A stretch of 64,000 nt of DNA from Metaphire vulgaris. Its lineage: Eukaryota; Annelida; Clitellata; Crassiclitellata; Megascolecidae. Each line of letters opens with the position of its first letter. Within the stretch, counting starts at the first letter, position 1. The notes beneath the pieces were generated by a model. It had not been told where the DNA came from. It searched no databases and was given only the letters and a program-made list of their open reading frames with translations. Below, in pieces: positions 1 through 30,198 of the stretch. The position numbers and the translations under genes were made by a program. The stretch spans positions 13,481,919 through 13,545,918 of the forward strand of contig CM030832.1 in assembly GCA_018105865.1 (NCBI GenBank). The letters are read 5' to 3'.

Positions 1-60
1 ACCCTAGGGTTAGGGTTAGGGATAGGGATAACCCTAAAATACCCCCGCCCCAATTGATAA
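1..60. repeat. Degenerate telomere-like repeats at the window start
   Basis: TTAGGG-type units with variants (TAGGGA, AACCCT in the opposite sense) occur within the first 40 bases. They are degenerate and change orientation, so this looks like an interstitial tract and not a chromosome end. Confidence 0.6.
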
Positions 61-608
61 TCTTAGAAATACCCCTGCTTTCTCCCATTCCCTCGTGTTA
101 GACACACCTTCCCGGCCGCTTCTAGCGCGGCCTCCCTTGGAATGGGGGTCCGGGGGTTTCTCCCCGAAAAATTTTTGAAATCGTAGATGCTCGTACGTGT
201 GTTTTAGAGCATTTTGGACACAAAATCACAGGTCTAGCATCAATAGGTTCCATGTCTGTAATTTCTTTTGCTTAAGTCAATTTCAAATTATTCTGCTTCA
301 ATTTGTGCGTGTTAAGTCAAAAATTACTTGTCTTTGGCCCATTCTAGTGTCAATGCTACTAAGAGTAAGAGTCACGTGGCAGATGCTACTGCTCAATTAA
401 ATCTTGAAATCTTGTTTTAAATCGCTGTAAATCTATTCAGTGTCACAACTCACAAGTGGCAAAAGGCGACAAAAATCAGACAGCAGGCAAATAAATTGCT
501 GATGAAAATTTCAAACCACTGTTACTAGTTAAAAACAGTAGGCTAGTTAAGCCATAGCAATTAACAGACATCCAATACTATCATCATGGTTCAGTTATAG
601 ATCTTGTA
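61..608. other. Non-coding sequence, nothing recognised
   Basis: AT-rich unique-looking DNA with no supported exon, RNA or repeat. Confidence 0.5.
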
Positions 609-616
609 CAATTGCT

Positions 617-848
617 GGTTCACCGACATTTGCGCGACCGACATTAGCGCATATTTCGAGGAAGCTCGAATTGAGCCATAAATTACAGTATAAGTCATCT
701 GTGCTTTAGTAACTATAGTCTTAATCATAACCCAAAGTCAAACCCTCACTCTAACCCTAACCCTAACCCTAACCCCAATAATATCAACTAACGTAATATC
801 GCGCAAATGTCGGCGCGCAAATGTCGGTCGCGCATTTGACGGGTCACC
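617..848. mobile_element. MITE with 8-bp target duplication, carrying telomere-like repeats
   Basis: Ends are inverted: GGTTCACCGACATTTGCGCG on the left and the complement of GCGCATTTGACGGGTCACC on the right. Both flanks carry CAATTGCT (609-616 and 849-856). Inside, 752-777 is a CCCTAA tract. The 8-bp duplication points to a hAT-like insertion, though the termini are not the usual CAG type. Confidence 0.65.
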
Positions 849-877
849 CAATTGCTTCTGCAGAAGCAATTTAAAAA

Positions 878-1016
878 GGTGGAATATTCCACTTTGGGGT
901 GGAAATATTCCACCCTGGGGTGGAAAAGTACAAAATTTCCACCCTATCTATGTGAAAGGTGGAACGGAGGTCTTTGATGGTGGAATGTCACCACCCTGGG
1001 GTGGATTTTCGTCACT
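878..1016. repeat. Clustered GGTGGAA..TTCCACC palindromes (locus 1)
   Basis: Several short palindromes of the type GGTGGAAATATTCCACC alternate with CCCTGGGG. The same composition recurs at 6780-6942 and, weaker, at 15000-15066. Confidence 0.55.
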
Positions 1017-1086
1017 CTAAACGTACAGTAGATGCCCACAGAACCTTCTCAATATTGTGTCACATTGTAGCAGCCCAGCTATGACC

Positions 1087-2375
1087 GCTCCAGCTATACA
1101 TATACATATATATATATATATATATACGCAAGAAGATATATACATATACATATATACAGTATATACATGCATATATACATATATGTGTATATGTATATAT
1201 ACTGAACATGCACATAAATATATATACGTATATATACATATAAATACATACACACACATAAATACATATATATGTATATATACATATGTATATACATATA
1301 TTTACATATGTATATAATATATATACAAATTTATACATATATATGCATATATATGTGTGTCTATAGATACATACACACATATATAAACATATATATGCAT
1401 ATATATATATATGTGTGTATATATATACATGTATCACATGTATATCTATATATGTATATATGTGGATATATATAAATATATATACATATGATATATGTAT
1501 ATATACATATATAATATATACATACATGTATGTACATGTGTACACATATATACACATATATATGTATATATTCATAAATTTGTACATATATATACATATG
1601 TACATATATATACATATGTACATATATATATACATATATATACATATATATGTCCAGTATATATATGTGTGTGTATAGATATGCATAATTATATATGTAT
1701 ATTTGTGTATATTTATGTACATATATGGATATAGATGTATACATGAATATATGTACATACATATGTACATATGCATATATATGTATAAATTATATATATG
1801 TATAAATTTATATATATATATGCATATATGTATGTATATATATATTGATATATGCATATGGATATATATATAATATATATGTTATATACATGTACATATA
1901 TATGTGTATATGTATGTATGTATGTAATTATATGTGTATATATGTATTTATACATAGGCACATATATATGTGTACATGCATATATATGTATATAAAAGTA
2001 TATATATATTTATGTGTATATGTATGTATGTACATTTATATATGTGCGTATATGCATATATATATGCATATATATATGCATATATATGTGTATATATGCA
2101 TATATATGTATATATATGCATATATGTTTCCGCATTTACATGTATATATTATTATATATATGTATATATGGATGTATGTATATATATATATAGTATATAT
2201 CTATATGTATATATATGTATGCATATATATTCATATATATAGATGTATACATACAGATATATTTACGTATATATCTATATACATTATATATTAATATGTA
2301 TCTATGCATGTATATATATATTTATTTATAAATGCGTATATATATATACATATTTATGTATGTATATGTAATATA
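1087..2375. repeat. AT-rich satellite of TATACA/TATGTA units, about 1.3 kb
   Basis: A long run of alternating purine-pyrimidine words (TATACATATG, TATATGCATATA) has no fixed period. All long frames through it are repeat translations. It is bounded on both sides by short AGCTATRACCGCYCC-like sequences in opposite orientation (1068-1090 and 2800-2840). Confidence 0.9.
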
Positions 2376-2382
2376 TAATATA

Positions 2383-2403
2383 CAGGGTTAGGGTTAGGGT
2401 TAG
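2383..2403 (+). repeat. Interstitial telomere-like tract (TTAGGG)3
   Basis: Three adjacent perfect units directly follow the AT satellite. Confidence 0.8.
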
Positions 2404-2490
2404 TAATTAATGACAATTAATAATAATATTTAATATGTAATGGACGTTGTATTAATATGCTTTCAAACATAATACTAACAATTTATATAT

Positions 2491-2491
2491 A

Positions 2492-2538
<47 letters not shown>
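2491..2538. repeat. (TA)n microsatellite
   Basis: Uninterrupted TA dinucleotides next to a TIR element. Confidence 0.9.
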
Positions 2539-2540
<2 letters not shown>

Positions 2541-2543
2541 ATT

Positions 2544-2715
2544 CTTTCTCGTTATCCGGACCCTGTAGAGGGATGGTGTAGTTGGCGTTAGGGTTAGGGT
2601 TAGGATTAGGGTTATGGTTAGGGTCAGGTTTAGGGTTAGGTTTGGGGTTAGGGCTAGGGTCAAGTTACCGACTGAAAAGCCATTACATTTCACTGGGGTC
2701 CGGATAACGGGAAAG
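2544..2715. mobile_element. Small TIR element filled with TTAGGG-like repeats
   Basis: Terminal inverted repeats at 2544-2563 and 2696-2715 match at 19 of 20 bases (CTTTCYCGTTATCCGGACCC). The interior (2583-2660) is a degenerate telomere-like array with variants such as TTTAGGG and TTAGGA. No clear target duplication is visible in the AT-rich flanks. Confidence 0.6.
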
Positions 2716-2845
2716 TACCATTATATTTATATTTATATTTATTTACACTCTATATGTATTTGCTTTTTTTATTACGGTCATTATTGGGGGCGATCATAAC
2801 TGTTGCGATCATAGCTGGGGCGGTTATAGCTGGGGCGGTTACCTT

Positions 2846-3740
2846 ATGTAATCATGGACACAACCTTTGCACTTTTGAACTGCAATATTAATGAAACATT
2901 TTTAGTAATTTAATAGATTTGCAGTTGCCTTTGTGTTTTATTGAAATTGCAAGCTTTAGATAACATTGAGTCAGTTGGAAGCAATTTGTTATTTATTTAT
3001 TATCAGATTTTGTTAGTGCAAATAGCTTTGTATTTTGATGCAAACGTGGGGTTATTATGAGGTTAAACAATAAACAAATAGTAACATTTATTAAATAATA
3101 AGTTAACTATAAACGTCGTCGCAGTAAAATCTGAAAGCTCAATGTATTTTGTGAACTGTTTTCGCTGGGCTTTTTTTGGACTTGTAATTATTCACTTTGC
3201 GATAATTATCTGCATGGTAACGTCGAGTATTTCCGGTATCCGTTTGAATTTCGCTTGGAGGAATAATAGGAATTTCGTTTTGTTTATTTTGTTAACGATT
3301 AATGTAAGTCGGCAAAACAAAATTTTATCTGTTAAACGTCCAAATCTTCTGGAGAAAACTGGATCGTAAGTAAATTTTCACTTGAAATAGATTGGAGATT
3401 TGGTAGGCCTAGTTGTCTAGACGGGCGCCCCCCTGAAGTAGTCCGTAAAGGTCAAATATAATTACTTTGAGACAGCGCGACCTAACCTAAAAATTTGTAT
3501 AGCGCAATCTTTGAAAGTAGTACACGTTTCTCGCATAACGGATTTTGCATATGGCATGAATAATAGTCTTATTATGTTAATTCATTAAATCTGCTCAGTA
3601 AGTCACTGATTAATGCTTAAAACTGAGTTAGCAGACATTGACACCTCTAAGACTAGAGATTCTTCACTAATTGCGAATTATTATTGTGTGAAGTTTTAAA
3701 ACATTAGCTTAATGATGACATAGGTTTAAGCAGTCGTCTG
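2846..3740. other. Non-coding sequence, nothing recognised
   Basis: AT-rich. The hydrophobic frame at 3142-3369 lacks splice context or a recognisable domain and is treated as chance. Confidence 0.4.
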
Positions 3741-3743
<3 letters not shown>

Positions 3744-3781
<38 letters not shown>

Positions 3782-4160
3782 CATCGACAATTTATGAAGC
3801 GCAGTAACATAGCCATAGGCCAAAACCAAAAGCCTGTACAGTCAACAGTATGTAATGTCATACGATCTTGTAAACAAGTATGTTTTTAGGTCTTTTCGCA
3901 AACATCTAGGGAGAGGTGACCCCGACCAGGGCATCAGGGAGCGCATTCCACAGAAGTGGGTTTCCCAGTCATTGAACGCCGCCAAACCGGAGTCTTGGGC
4001 GGAGGAGGAACATACATCACGGTGGCGGCTGCTGGATCTCAGCTGCAAATGGCACCCAGTCGTCGTTTGTCTTCGTACCAGGTTTGCTGTGATATGTTAT
4101 TGGCCTTGACCTTGCAAAATTGCTGGACTGTTTTCAGTTTCGTTTGAAATAAGTACTCTT
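3744..4160 (-). mobile_element. 3' end of a non-LTR retrotransposon with (TAA)n tail
   Basis: On the minus strand, 3842-4048 reads a fragment like the C-terminus of a LINE protein (KDLKTYLF preceded by an FNDWETHF..SG stretch). A short 3' sequence ending ATGTTACTGCGCTTCATAAA follows, then an (ATT)/(TAA) microsatellite. The same 3' sequence plus triplet tail recurs at 49620-49725. Clade uncertain. Confidence 0.45.
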
Positions 4161-4737
4161 AGTGACATTTTGTAAGAAATTTACCTCCTATTTTGTAACT
4201 CTTTTTTCTTTAATCACTGTCAGGAGTGATAGTGGTAAAATTATAGAGTGTTATTTCAGATCATGTCTAACTGAGTTCTTTTACTGTGTATTCATTGAAG
4301 GATGGTGTTCCAGTTGTTCAGTCGAGTGCAACTAAATATGTTATTAACGACAAAGCGGTGAGTGTTCGATTTAATGATTTAATAATTTATTGTGAGTTTA
4401 TCTTATTGCGGCTTTCTTAATACCGCTCTCCAGAATTTCCTTTCACCTGCCTGCCTGCGGAACATGTCTGTCGATCTGGGCTACTATAGTTTAAAGTCAG
4501 CGTTAATGCCCACGTTTTTAATTCAAATTTTAATTCAGCTTTATAGCCTAACGGCTTTTCTTTGAAACTGCATTTGAAAATTAATTGCGATTATTCTTAT
4601 CTACATTTTAAATCAGTTGTATCCTGTGCATTTAACAATTATAAAGCAAAATGTGATGCTTGCCTTTTAGAATTTTATTATGTGATTTGTGACAGCCCAA
4701 TGCATTTCTAAAGAAGGCATTTCAGAAATTATTTCAT

Positions 4738-4935
4738 GGCTGGGAGTTGCGGCGTGCTCCTGTAATCCAACTACTTGTAGGCGGGGTTGGTTAACGCTTT
4801 GAGGTCGGGGGTTCTACTAGTCGAGGTTCTATGTCGATCGGGTGTGTCACTAAGCCTGTTTTTTTACAGTGGTTCTCAGACAGGGCAGTCCCTACTGAAC
4901 CACTTTAAACCTTGTTATATTATATTATATTATTA
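4738..4935 (+). mobile_element. 7SL (SRP RNA)-derived SINE with hairpin tail
   Basis: The head (4738-4858) parallels the Alu domain of 7SL RNA: GGCTGGGAGTTGCGG, CCTGTAATCCAACTACT at 4759-4775, GCTTTGAG, and CTATGTCGATCGGGTGTG at 4829-4846 followed by TCACTAAG. Human 7SL has CTATGCCGATCGGGTGTC then CGCACTAAG at the same place. Seven T's (4859-4865) separate the head from a tail whose outer stem AGTGGTT/AACCACT and inner stem AGGG/CCCT match the 3' hairpin of the LINE and tRNA SINEs in this window. It ends in an A+T repeat. A truncated SRP RNA pseudogene would not explain the shared tail. Confidence 0.78.
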
Positions 4936-5239
4936 TGTGTGTAGTTGTTATAACTGTCTGTAACATTTATGCATGAATTTACGGTTTTATTTAGGTCTAC
5001 ACATTGGAATAGAAGTGGAGCCTCGATCTGAGGCGGCTTAACCATTCCCTTGCCTTCTATCACATTCGTCCCATCTCGGGATATTGATGAGTTTGACACT
5101 TAATATGTTAAAATGACAGACTTTAACCATAAACTTACTTTTGAATTTGAATTTTTCTTAGTGTTTTAATTTTTCGATTGAATAATGACTTGCTTGATTT
5201 TCTAAATGGATTTAACGTTGTGCTTGTTTTTAAATTAAT

Positions 5240-5280
5240 AACAAGCTATTTTTATATATATCCCTGTATAGTTATGGTGG

Positions 5281-5330
<50 letters not shown>

Positions 5331-5460
5331 CCCTGTATAGTTATGTGGTTTATATATATATAGAATAATAGTTTATATATATATACCACCATAACTATAC
5401 AGGGCTATATATATAAACCATGACTATACAGGGCTATATATAGCCCTGTATAGGGGTCAA

Positions 5461-5509
<49 letters not shown>

Positions 5510-5666
5510 CCCTGTATAGTTATGGTGGATATATATATAGCCTGTATAGTCATGGTGTTTATATATATATATATATATATATAGCCTTGTATAGTTATGG
5601 TGGATATATATATATATAGCCCTGAATAGTTATGGTGGATATATATATTATATGTGGTGTATATAT
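5240..5666. repeat. Minisatellite of CCCTGTATAGTTATGGTGG units spaced by (TA)n, left part
   Basis: Units of about 20 bases occur in both orientations, separated by TA tracts of variable length. The array continues at 6237-6770 after an inserted hAT element. Predicted frames here are repeat translations. Confidence 0.85.
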
Positions 5667-6236
5667 CAGAGATGGGCACAATTAGACAAAAATCTAATCA
5701 ATTAGAATTAGAATTAGTTGCTGCTAGCACCTAATTGATTAGCATTAGAATTGGTTCTACACTTTGTCAATTGATTAGAATTAGCATTAGCTGCTGTCTA
5801 ATCAATTAGAATTACAATTAGATTATTCGATGTGCGCGATACAGTTGACACACCAGCAAAACAGTTTTAAAATACTAATTTAATATCTGCAGTAATTGCA
5901 TGCAGCTGCAAATGGTTGGAAATGGCTGGCATTTCCAGTTGTCAACAACAATCACACAAAACACTTAATCTATCAGCTGTAAGTTTTCCTTGCTAATGCT
6001 ACCATGATCATCTCAGCGTTATACTATGAGCAATGTGTTTCAACATTATTCTCAGGCTGCCTCGGATGGCTAATTGTCATGTAATTAAAAAATAATTAGA
6101 ATTAGCAGGTAAATTCTAATTGATTAGAATTACGATTAGCTGATAAAATTTGCCAATTGATTACAATTAGAATTAGCTGGTCATCTAATCGATTAGCTAA
6201 TCAATTACTTCCTAATTGATTAATTACCCATCTCTG
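5667..6236. mobile_element. hAT MITE built of ATTAGAATTAG / CTAATCAATTAG motifs
   Basis: Termini are CAGAGATGGG and its complement CCCATCTCTG. Flanks carry GTATATAT on both sides (5659-5666, 6237-6244), although the low-complexity target weakens that proof. Both arms are dense in variants of CTAATCAATTAGAATTA; the middle (about 5830-6080) is unique. No transposase. Confidence 0.8.
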
Positions 6237-6462
6237 GTATATATATCCTTGTATAGTTATGGTGGCTATATATATATAGCCCTAAATAGTTATGTGGTTA
6301 TATATATATATATATACATATAGAGCCCTGTATAGTTATGGAGGTTATATATATATATATATGTATATAACCACCATAACTGTACAGGGCTATATATATA
6401 TATATATATATAACCACCATAACTATACAGGGCTATATATATATAGCCCTGTATAGTTATGG

Positions 6463-6515
<53 letters not shown>

Positions 6516-6770
6516 CCCTGTATAGTTATGGTGGTTATATATATATATAGCCCATTATAGTTGTGGTGTATATATGTATATATGGTGTATATATATAGCC
6601 CTGTATATTTATGGTGGTTATATTTTATATATATATTATATATAGCCCTGTATAGTTATGGTGTATATATATATATATATATGGCGCTATATATATACAG
6701 GGATATATATATATATAGCCCTGTATATATATATATAGCCCTGTATATATATATATATATATATAGCCCT
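6237..6770. repeat. Minisatellite of CCCTGTATAGTTATGGTGG units, right part
   Basis: Continuation of the array left of the hAT insertion, including inverted pairs around 6360-6450 that could form cruciforms. Confidence 0.85.
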
Positions 6771-6779
6771 ATATTCCCA

Positions 6780-6942
6780 CCTTAGGTCTCAAATATGGTG
6801 GGAATTTCCACCGTCTAGGGTGTTTTAAGAAGGGTGGAAATGTTCCACCTTAATTTCAGGGTGGAAATTTCCACCCTGAGGGTGTAGATATTGGACCACC
6901 TTAAAAGGTGGAAGTTTCCACCTTTTTCGTTTACAGTGTGGT
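6780..6942. repeat. Clustered GGTGGAA..TTCCACC palindromes (locus 2)
   Basis: Units such as GGTGGAAATTTCCACCCTGA repeat with short spacers, as at 878-1016. Confidence 0.55.
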
Positions 6943-7129
6943 CTCAAATATATAACACTACATTTAATAGAACTTTGCTCGCCTATCCAGTCGTTCAGCA
7001 AAGGTGTTTATGAGCTTTTCAATATCCAATGTACGATTCTTGTGAACAAACAAACGTTTAAGCCCGAATTGCCATCCTGCAGATATATACAGTTGAGAAC
7101 GCTTGATACGTAGACTAGTAGAACCGATC

Positions 7130-7400
7130 CTCAATCATCCCCCTACCCCCCCCCTTCACCAAAAATTTCTCTGCAATTTTGCACGAATCTCACGGAGGGC
7201 CCGATGGCAAGTGGGGGGGTTCAAACCCCCCAAACCCCTCGTGGCCCCGCCACTGTTCATAATAATAAATAGTATTGCATGAGACAACATTTTGTGGACC
7301 CGCCCGGGTCCCCTGCAGATTGCCGGGCCACTGGGCATTTGCCCCGCCCCATTTCGTCGGGCCTGTTCTGGCCAATGACTTTGCTATTCTCTTAGAATAA
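7130..7400 (-). mobile_element. Overlapping hAT-type element ends
   Basis: On the minus strand a CAGTGGCGGGGCCACGAGG end starts at about 7254, and a second CAGAACAGGCCCGACG end starts at about 7369. GC-rich 'GGCCC' wording matches other hAT-type MITEs here. Target duplications were not resolved. Confidence 0.45.
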
Positions 7401-8030
7401 GCAGCACCAACTGTAGCACGCGTATCAGTGCGATTATCTCAGGGTCTATAGACGATAACTGGCAAAGAGAAAACTGCGTTTAGACCTATTTCTAATTTCG
7501 TTTTATTCTGCTAGTCGTGACCAAGATATCAGGTGACATGATTAGAAAAGGCAGTTCTGATTTGTCGGATGGTACAGTGTACATTCTTCCGCAGTCGACA
7601 AAACCAAGCGGGACTAATATTAGCCATGTGAATTCTCGAGACGGAATTTCATTAGCGTTTGTATTCTCCGACCTAGCATCGTCCGGCCTTCAGAAGGTCT
7701 GTCTCCAACCGCACGTGATCTCACCGTCGTCGGCACCAGTTCATCTTGTTAGCAGCAGCAGCAGCAGCAGAGGAATGGCGTTCATTGTTGGACGAAAAGT
7801 CGGAGAAGAAGTGAACCAGATAGATGAATGGCTGTCTGTGAACAAACGAACGCGTCTTTGAATAGATGCATGAATGGACGATTGCCTTCTAAAACTGAAA
7901 GCTCTATTTTAGAGTGCATATTTTCGAGTTAAAAAACCGGCATTGCCGATGGGGCGAAAAGATTTCTACTAAAAACAACAGAAAAAGGTTTTCTACTACC
8001 GGTCGCTTTTGAAAGAAACAAGAATGGACG
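7400..8030. other. Upstream region of the lectin gene, no supported feature
   Basis: A 114-codon frame at 7517-7861 has a short CAG run and no domain. Without splice or homology support it is not called. Confidence 0.35.
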
Positions 8031-8160
8031 CATAAATGAATGAATGGATGTATGGATAAATGAATTGATGGATGGATAAATGAATGGATGGATGGAAAAA
8101 TGAATGGATGGATGGAAAAATGAATGGATGGATGGAAAAATGAATGGATGGATAAATTAA
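8030..8160. repeat. GAATGGATGGAT minisatellite
   Basis: Tandem units of GGATGGATGGAAAAATGAAT type with an A5 variant, repeated four times, within a longer GATG-rich stretch. Confidence 0.85.
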
Positions 8161-8677
8161 TGGATAATTGCAGTGATTTTGTGACGGGAAACCTTAAAAC
8201 TAGTTTCTATTTTTCTCGTATCATTACGCTCAAAAATTGAAAATATTGCAATTTTAACTGTATCTTTTGCTGGATGGATGGATGGATGGACGAACAGCTG
8301 GACGACAACTTGGACATGCATGGACACGCGAGTGAGCGAACGCATGTACCGACAGACGGACGGCTAAACAGACCGACATACTACGGACAGACAGACAGAC
8401 AAGCAGATGGACAGACTGGAGAGAGAGAGAGAGAGAGTTGAACTGATGATTTGATGATTTAATGGGACCTGAGGACGGAAGAAGACAGTCAACAGACGCG
8501 CTGAATGCAGAAGAGGTAACAGCGGGATAAGGCGATGAAAGACGTCGCAAGGAAGGCAGGAACTGTTTTCTTCTTCTGCCCGCGGTCGTTCCTTGTATTC
8601 GACGGAAGTGTTTGCGCTGCACAGGTGTCGGCGGCATCGATGCTTCCGTCGTCATCGCATCAGCATCATCATCTTCC

Positions 8678-8709
<32 letters not shown>

Positions 8710-8768
8710 GGGGCGTTGCGTCGTTGTCTTTTGGTCGACGTTTGCGCGTCTTTAAGTTCGGCGTTTCT

Positions 8769-8772
<4 letters not shown>

Positions 8773-8843
<71 letters not shown>
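8773..8843. repeat. (CT)n tract just upstream of the lectin start codon
   Basis: About 35 CT dinucleotides end 65 bases before ATG 8908. It could lie in the 5'UTR or core promoter. A (CAG)n run lies at 8678-8708. Confidence 0.9.
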
Positions 8844-8845
<2 letters not shown>

Positions 8846-8907
8846 ACGCAATTTGTTCAGTGAAGATTGAGATCGAGAAAATATCGGCTGTCTTTTCTCC
8901 GTAAGCG

Positions 8908-27675
<18,768 letters not shown>

Positions 27676-27761
27676 GATGGTGGACTATCTAATCTAATCT
27701 TACTCACTCAAATAGCTGAAACAAAACTTAAAAAGTTTATGGACCGTAGTACAGTGGCGGT

Positions 27762-27922
27762 CAGGGTTTAATCTAGGCCGTTTCGGGGGATTGCCCTTCC
27801 TCCGGAAATTTCAAATTCCCCGGAAATGTAGGCATACTACATTAACTAACAGCAGCCCCCTAGCTGACTTCCCCCGGCTTTGCCAGTTTTCCCCGGGAGT
27901 CCGGAGTCTAGATTAAACACTG
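27762..27922. mobile_element. Nested 161-bp hAT MITE
   Basis: Ends CAGGGTTTAATCTAG and complement of CTAGATTAAACACTG; exact duplication GTGGCGGT at 27754-27761 and 27923-27930. It sits inside the terminal repeat of another hAT element. Confidence 0.9.
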
Positions 27923-27970
27923 GTGGCGGTTCCAAGAATTCTTGGTGGGGGGATGCAATGAATTTCTAGG

Positions 27971-28393
27971 ATGTTATGCATCTTCATTTTTATAATATTT
28001 AACAGACAACTTATAAATATTGTTGCCTCTATCAACAACTACAAAGAGAAAACTAGGCTAAATCATGAATTCGTGTTTCGTCTACAATTCTGGACAAAGG
28101 TTTTAGACTCTGTAAACACACTGTCGGAATATTTGCAAAATAGCTCAATAGATTTAATAACTGCGGAAAATTGGATCAAATCTTGCCGCAGTGGAATACC
28201 AGAAACGAGGGATGATATCACTTTTGACAATCCTGGACGTGATACTATCGAGCTTTCTAACAAATTTGGAGTGCCTGAAATGTTTGTCGAGAAAGGACCT
28301 CAAAAGGAAAAGATTTTTTATGAATTGGCCTGTAATTCGGTTCTTAATGAAACACGGGTATACGATTTAAAAGAGGTACATTTAACAAATTAA
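27971..28393 (+). pseudogene. ZMYM1-like hAT transposase fragment
   Basis: A 140-codon frame reads LQFWTKVLDSVNTLSEYLQN, then an Asp/Leu/Thr segment and a short charged tail. This resembles the stretch in ZMYM1-type (DUF4371) hAT transposases where a Trp-containing helix is followed by VN..SKxLQ. The N-terminal zinc-finger part and the DDE/C-terminal part are missing, so it is a fragment. Confidence 0.5.
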
Positions 28394-28399
28394 CAATTT

Positions 28400-30120
28400 G
28401 GTAGACACATGTTCAAATCAACTATAAGAACGTTTCAAAGACTTCACAACGATTGCGCACAGAGGTTCGTGCAAAGCCGCTGAGTAGTTTTTTCGGGGGA
28501 GGGATAGTCTGAGAATGTGACAATGAAAGAAATTCAAAGCTGAAGATCGATACGACGAAGTTTTTGCTCGTCGAGACCTTTTCACCCGAACACCTGAAAA
28601 TGTCGATGTGCCCCCCCTTCCGTATTCAGGTGATAGAAGCGATATCAGAACCCAAAATATTAGGACACAAGTGTTAATGCACCTGTCTGGACTGGAGTCT
28701 GTTTCAGGTACGAGGTGTTTCATGACACTTCGGAAGATAAAAGTGAAGGCAATTACAAAAAATATTCGTGATATTTATCAGAACTTCGGAGTCATTTCGA
28801 TAGTTAATCGTGCGTTACGTCAGTTGCAACAGCCGATGCCTATAGGCCTACAGGCATTAACGCCGTGCCCGTCAAAGGCAAGAGTTTCCTCAGCGATGCA
28901 GTACGTTTAAGCTGTTTCCTGATTGTCCATCATTGTGTATCCGTGACCTGGAACAACTTGAACTCCGGTAAATCAGTCATATCGTATCGCCTTTACCTCG
29001 AAACAGAGCAGAAATCAGCATATCGCCTCTTCGACCACCTTTAACTTGAATCAGAAAGCTCGGCAGATAGCCTACACGGAGCAGCGGGTTTCTTTTTTTC
29101 TGGCACGGTTTCAACCAATAAGGCAGACATGCTAGATGGGGATGACATTGGCTGCACGTGTGGGCGGATAATGCATGAATATTTCAGAAATCTCGTAGGA
29201 ACTGTTGAGTAATAATGGTAGCACACTCAGCCAAAAAACACAATCTCAATTAAACTGAACTCACATGAAGTCAGCACTGTAGTCTGTAGGAACAATTTTT
29301 CCTCTGGTCCCGCCTACAAATGCACATGTTCTGGGTTACATCGCAAGGTAAACTGCCCAGTCGAAGTTTAAAATGATTGATCCAAGAGATTGCTGTTTTG
29401 AACAACAACAGTTAAAGCATATTCTCTTCGGTTTGTCTTTTCCTTCATATTCTGTCTTGCTGCAGTTCCCACTTTGACTGACTGATCTCTGGAACTGACC
29501 TTCTCTTTTGCAGCCCCGACGCATGCACTTAGCTGGTGCTATAGTATAGATGGTCATAATGGTAATAATTTACTGAAAAGAAATTGCATCTGTAATTCAA
29601 TTTGCTTCCACTGGTTGCCTACTTTAGAATGAATACCTGTCGTGCGCTGAGTTCGTCTATAGCCTAAGCTATCAGACTGAGTTCGCGTGAAGCGCACTTA
29701 GCGTCAAATGTCTTCATTATACGATTATTGGACCGTCATCATTTGGGAACTAGTTCTTTCTACCGCGGATTGAATGACCGTGTTTTACGAGGAGACGGAA
29801 AGTGAATCCGCGCTTCATTCAGACGCGATTATAGCGCATAATCCCAGTCATCATAGGGTTCTGCCTTGAGGCTGTTATTACGTCTCCGGTCAGAATGTCA
29901 ATGCCTCCAATCAGTCTGTGACGACGACCGGCTGAGAAAACGTCAGGAACGATCGACAGAACGCAACTGCCAGCCATGCTGTCGGTCGAAAGTAATGCGA
30001 CGCAAAATATTCGATTACACGCACGCACGCACGCACGCACAGCGTGGATGCAATAGGGCGTCCTGTACTAATGAGATCGACGTTAAGAAAAATAATATAA
30101 CATACCGGAGTTGAAGGGTC
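28400..30120. other. Intergenic sequence, nothing recognised
   Basis: It contains only a short (CGCA)n run near 30019-30040. Frames at 28418-28910 lack domains. Confidence 0.4.
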
Positions 30121-30130
30121 TGTCTGTCTT

Positions 30131-30145
30131 GTCTGTCTCTCTCTC

Positions 30146-30196
<51 letters not shown>
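30131..30196. repeat. (CT)n tract
   Basis: Near-pure CT dinucleotides with single interruptions. Confidence 0.9.

Positions 30197-30198
<2 letters not shown>

Larger units (their letters stand above)
27752..28400 (+). mobile_element. hAT element of the CAGTGGCGGYTCC group with transposase remnant
   Basis: A left end CAGTGGCGGTTCCAAGAATT, split by a second hAT at 27762-27922, is followed by a transposase-like frame at 27971-28393. The right end was not found. The same terminus occurs at 35246 (minus) and 45627. Confidence 0.6.

Noticed and set aside
1..60. True chromosome end
   Set aside because: Repeats are few, degenerate and change orientation, and similar tracts occur inside transposons elsewhere in the window.
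1060..1857. Long Tyr/Ile/His-rich frame on the minus strand
   Set aside because: It is the translation of the TATACA/TATGTA satellite. Similar frames occur on both strands and in several phases.
4738..4858. Functional SRP RNA gene
   Set aside because: Only about 120 of roughly 300 bases are present, and they are fused to a SINE tail.
7517..7861. 114-codon + strand frame upstream of the lectin gene
   Set aside because: Reasonable composition but no recognisable domain, no donor with matching phase, and a CAG run; not supported.
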